A stretch of 64,000 nucleotides of DNA from Cricetomys ansorgei (Eukaryota; Chordata; Mammalia; Rodentia; Nesomyidae), in NCBI GenBank assembly GCA_026225945.1, contig JAMJFZ010001805.1:1140001-1204000 (forward strand). The letters are read 5' to 3'. Below are positions 62,463 to 64,000 of the stretch, piece after piece. Made by a program: the position numbers and the translations under genes. Each line of letters begins with the position of its first letter. The first letter of the stretch is position 1. Under the pieces are notes generated by a model. The model saw only the letters and a program-made list of their open reading frames with translations. It searched no databases and was not told where the DNA came from.

Positions 62463-63339
62463 AGGAGGACTTTTCATGCTGCTGTTGCTGTTGTTATTAG
62501 TGGAGACTACAGACTGTGAAATGGATGACATCTATGATAAGTAAGAAACGTCCTAGAAAACAGGGCACCAAAGTATTGAGTTCACCTTCTTGGTGAATTA
62601 TTATAGGGATCATGTTATACTTGTCTATGCTGTGTGAAGTGATATGCTAATTTATACTCCTTTTAGAATCATATAAATGGCTTTTCATTTAGTAAAAGTG
62701 TTTTTAAAATCTGATTATGTAATGATGGATACACCCATGTGTTAGATGATTATGAAAAATAACACTTAGGGGGCAAAAATGATAAAGTGGGGAAATTTCC
62801 ATCTATAATGACAACACCAAAAAGAATATAAGTTCACAGTAATACTACGTGAAACAGAAAGGTTTACACAAATGGCTAGATGGGAGGAACATCAAACTAC
62901 CAAAACGTAGTTGGCTACCTTAGTCATCTCTCCCCGTACTATTCTGGATTACTAAACACCATTTCCATGATTAAAAAAATGAAAACAATTTATATCCCTC
63001 CTTGAACTTTTAGTCCCTAGAGGGGAAAAAAAACAATCAAATAAAATGTTGCAGACAGATATTAAAAAATCAAAAGCACTTTGAAACAAGAGAAAGTCTT
63101 CTCTGGATCCAGCCTTGGCCAGTTGAGATGTCCCTTCTGACAATCTGAGAAGCACAGTGCAGCTCCGTGTGATCCTGGCTAACAATCTTGGTCTTCGCAC
63201 ATGCAGCGTTTAATGAAGCGAATGACAGAAGTCTCTAGCTGTCCATGCTGAAATGCAGCGATAGAGAACAGCCCTTCATTCCCAGCACTAACCTAACGGG
63301 GAATACCAGAAACTCAAGTATTTCACAAAAGAATTTTAT
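62463..63339. other. unassigned sequence
   Basis: 880 bp of AT-rich sequence without recognised repeats. An 82-codon minus frame (62952-63200) has no known domain. Confidence 0.45.
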
Positions 63340-63426
63340 AAAGAGGCTTGGGTTGTAGCTGAGCAGTACAGGATTGGCAGAGCATGTGTGACACAGAGGG
63401 TTTAATCCCAGCACCAAAGCCAAAAA
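63340..63426 (+). mobile_element. ID SINE
   Basis: 'gcttgggttgtagctgagca', 'ggcagagcatgtgtgacaca', 'gtttaatcccagcaccaaag'. Confidence 0.82.
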
Positions 63427-63519
63427 GTTCCTTACAGTACAAATAATTAATCTAAGATTCTTTCTTTGACCATAGCAAAAAAACTAGAAGTTAATAGCAA
63501 AATTTAAGAAATAAAATAA

Positions 63520-63722
63520 GGGGTTGGAGAGATGGCTCTGTGGGTTAAGAGCACTGGCTGCTCTTCCAGAGGACCTGGGTTCAATTCCCAGCACCCACAT
63601 GACAGTTCACAACTGTCTGTAATTCTAGTTCCAGGGGATCTGACACCCTCAAACAGACATACATGCAGGCAAAACACCAAGCATATGAAATAAAAATAAA
63701 TTAATTAAAATAAAATAAAATG
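63520..63722 (+). mobile_element. B3 SINE, young-looking full-length copy
   Basis: 'ggttggagagatggctctgt', 'ctgctcttccagaggacctg', 'gttccaggggatctgacacc', 'acatacatgcaggcaaaaca' and an (AAAAT)n tail; closest to consensus of all SINEs here. Confidence 0.95.
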
Positions 63723-63955
63723 GAAAAATTTCCAGCTAGAATGTTCATTATTTCTGTACTTTGAAATAGTTAAGATGGTTACATCTGAATTACTAATTAT
63801 TTACCAAAATAGTAACTGCTTCAACCAAATAAATTACCTTCATTCATTAAAAACTCCCCAAAATAATTCTTATATTAAAAATAATTTTAAAAGCTTGCAA
63901 ATGTCATAAGAAAGTTGATTTATGATTTATACGAGAGGCAAAAACATCCTTCTAA

Positions 63956-64000
63956 CAGTGGTTCTCAACCTGTGGGTCGTGACCCCTTTTGGGGGTCAAA
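63956..64000. mobile_element. URR1-like hAT element, cut by window end
   Basis: Begins with the terminal repeat CAGTGGTTCTCAACCTGTG followed by 'ggtcgtgacccc', as at the end of the copy at 7135-7353. Confidence 0.8.

Overview
The window is rodent nuclear DNA, almost certainly intergenic. I find no host protein-coding gene, tRNA, rRNA or other RNA gene that I can support. The rodent assignment rests on dense B1, ID, B4-type (tRNA/ID head plus B1-like body) and B2-superfamily SINEs (B3 and B3A types), MT/ORR1-type MaLR LTRs, a URR1-type hAT element and rodent L1 3' ends. A repeated ~330-bp LTR (TGTTGTRGAAG...ACA, 6-bp target duplications) occurs six times and recalls the mys-type LTR elements of cricetid rodents such as Peromyscus. 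That makes a cricetid my best guess, but it is inference. All family names come from sequence recall, with no database search.

Layout. 1-13 kb: a nested tandem array (0.4-1.0 kb), simple repeats, SINEs, and four mys-like LTRs, two of them sitting inside older SINEs. 13-25 kb: a 15-bp minisatellite, a CA-rich array with CATGACA spacers, MaLR LTRs and L1 3' fragments. 25-35 kb: a MaLR 5' LTR with a tRNA-Leu-type primer site, ancient L1M pieces, a 19-bp minisatellite and a GC-rich duplicated block of unknown origin. 35-45 kb: a SINE-rich stretch with a solo LTR inside an L1 3' end, another LTR inside a B4-type SINE, and a MIR. 45-59 kb: two defective endogenous retroviruses on the minus strand, end to end. 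59-64 kb: an L1 ORF2 fragment, a mys-like LTR with a perfect target duplication, and young B3 copies.

The retroviral block is the main content. The class II (betaretrovirus-like) element at 45.2-51.05 kb keeps, in minus-strand order, the end of gag with zinc knuckles, dUTPase-protease, reverse transcriptase, RNase H, integrase, env, a polypurine tract and a 3' LTR. Its genes carry frameshifts and stops, and the 5' LTR and most of gag are missing. Directly upstream lies a class I (gammaretrovirus-like) element at 51.05-59.0 kb with two LTRs, a tRNA-Glu primer-binding site, a splice donor, a gag matrix remnant that has lost its start codon, a long duplicated interior without recognisable pol, and a tandemly duplicated env tail/polypurine-tract module. 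Its two outer flanks do not match, so it is not a simple insertion. Both elements look non-functional. Nothing here amounts to a convincing new biological system; the strongest leads are structural.
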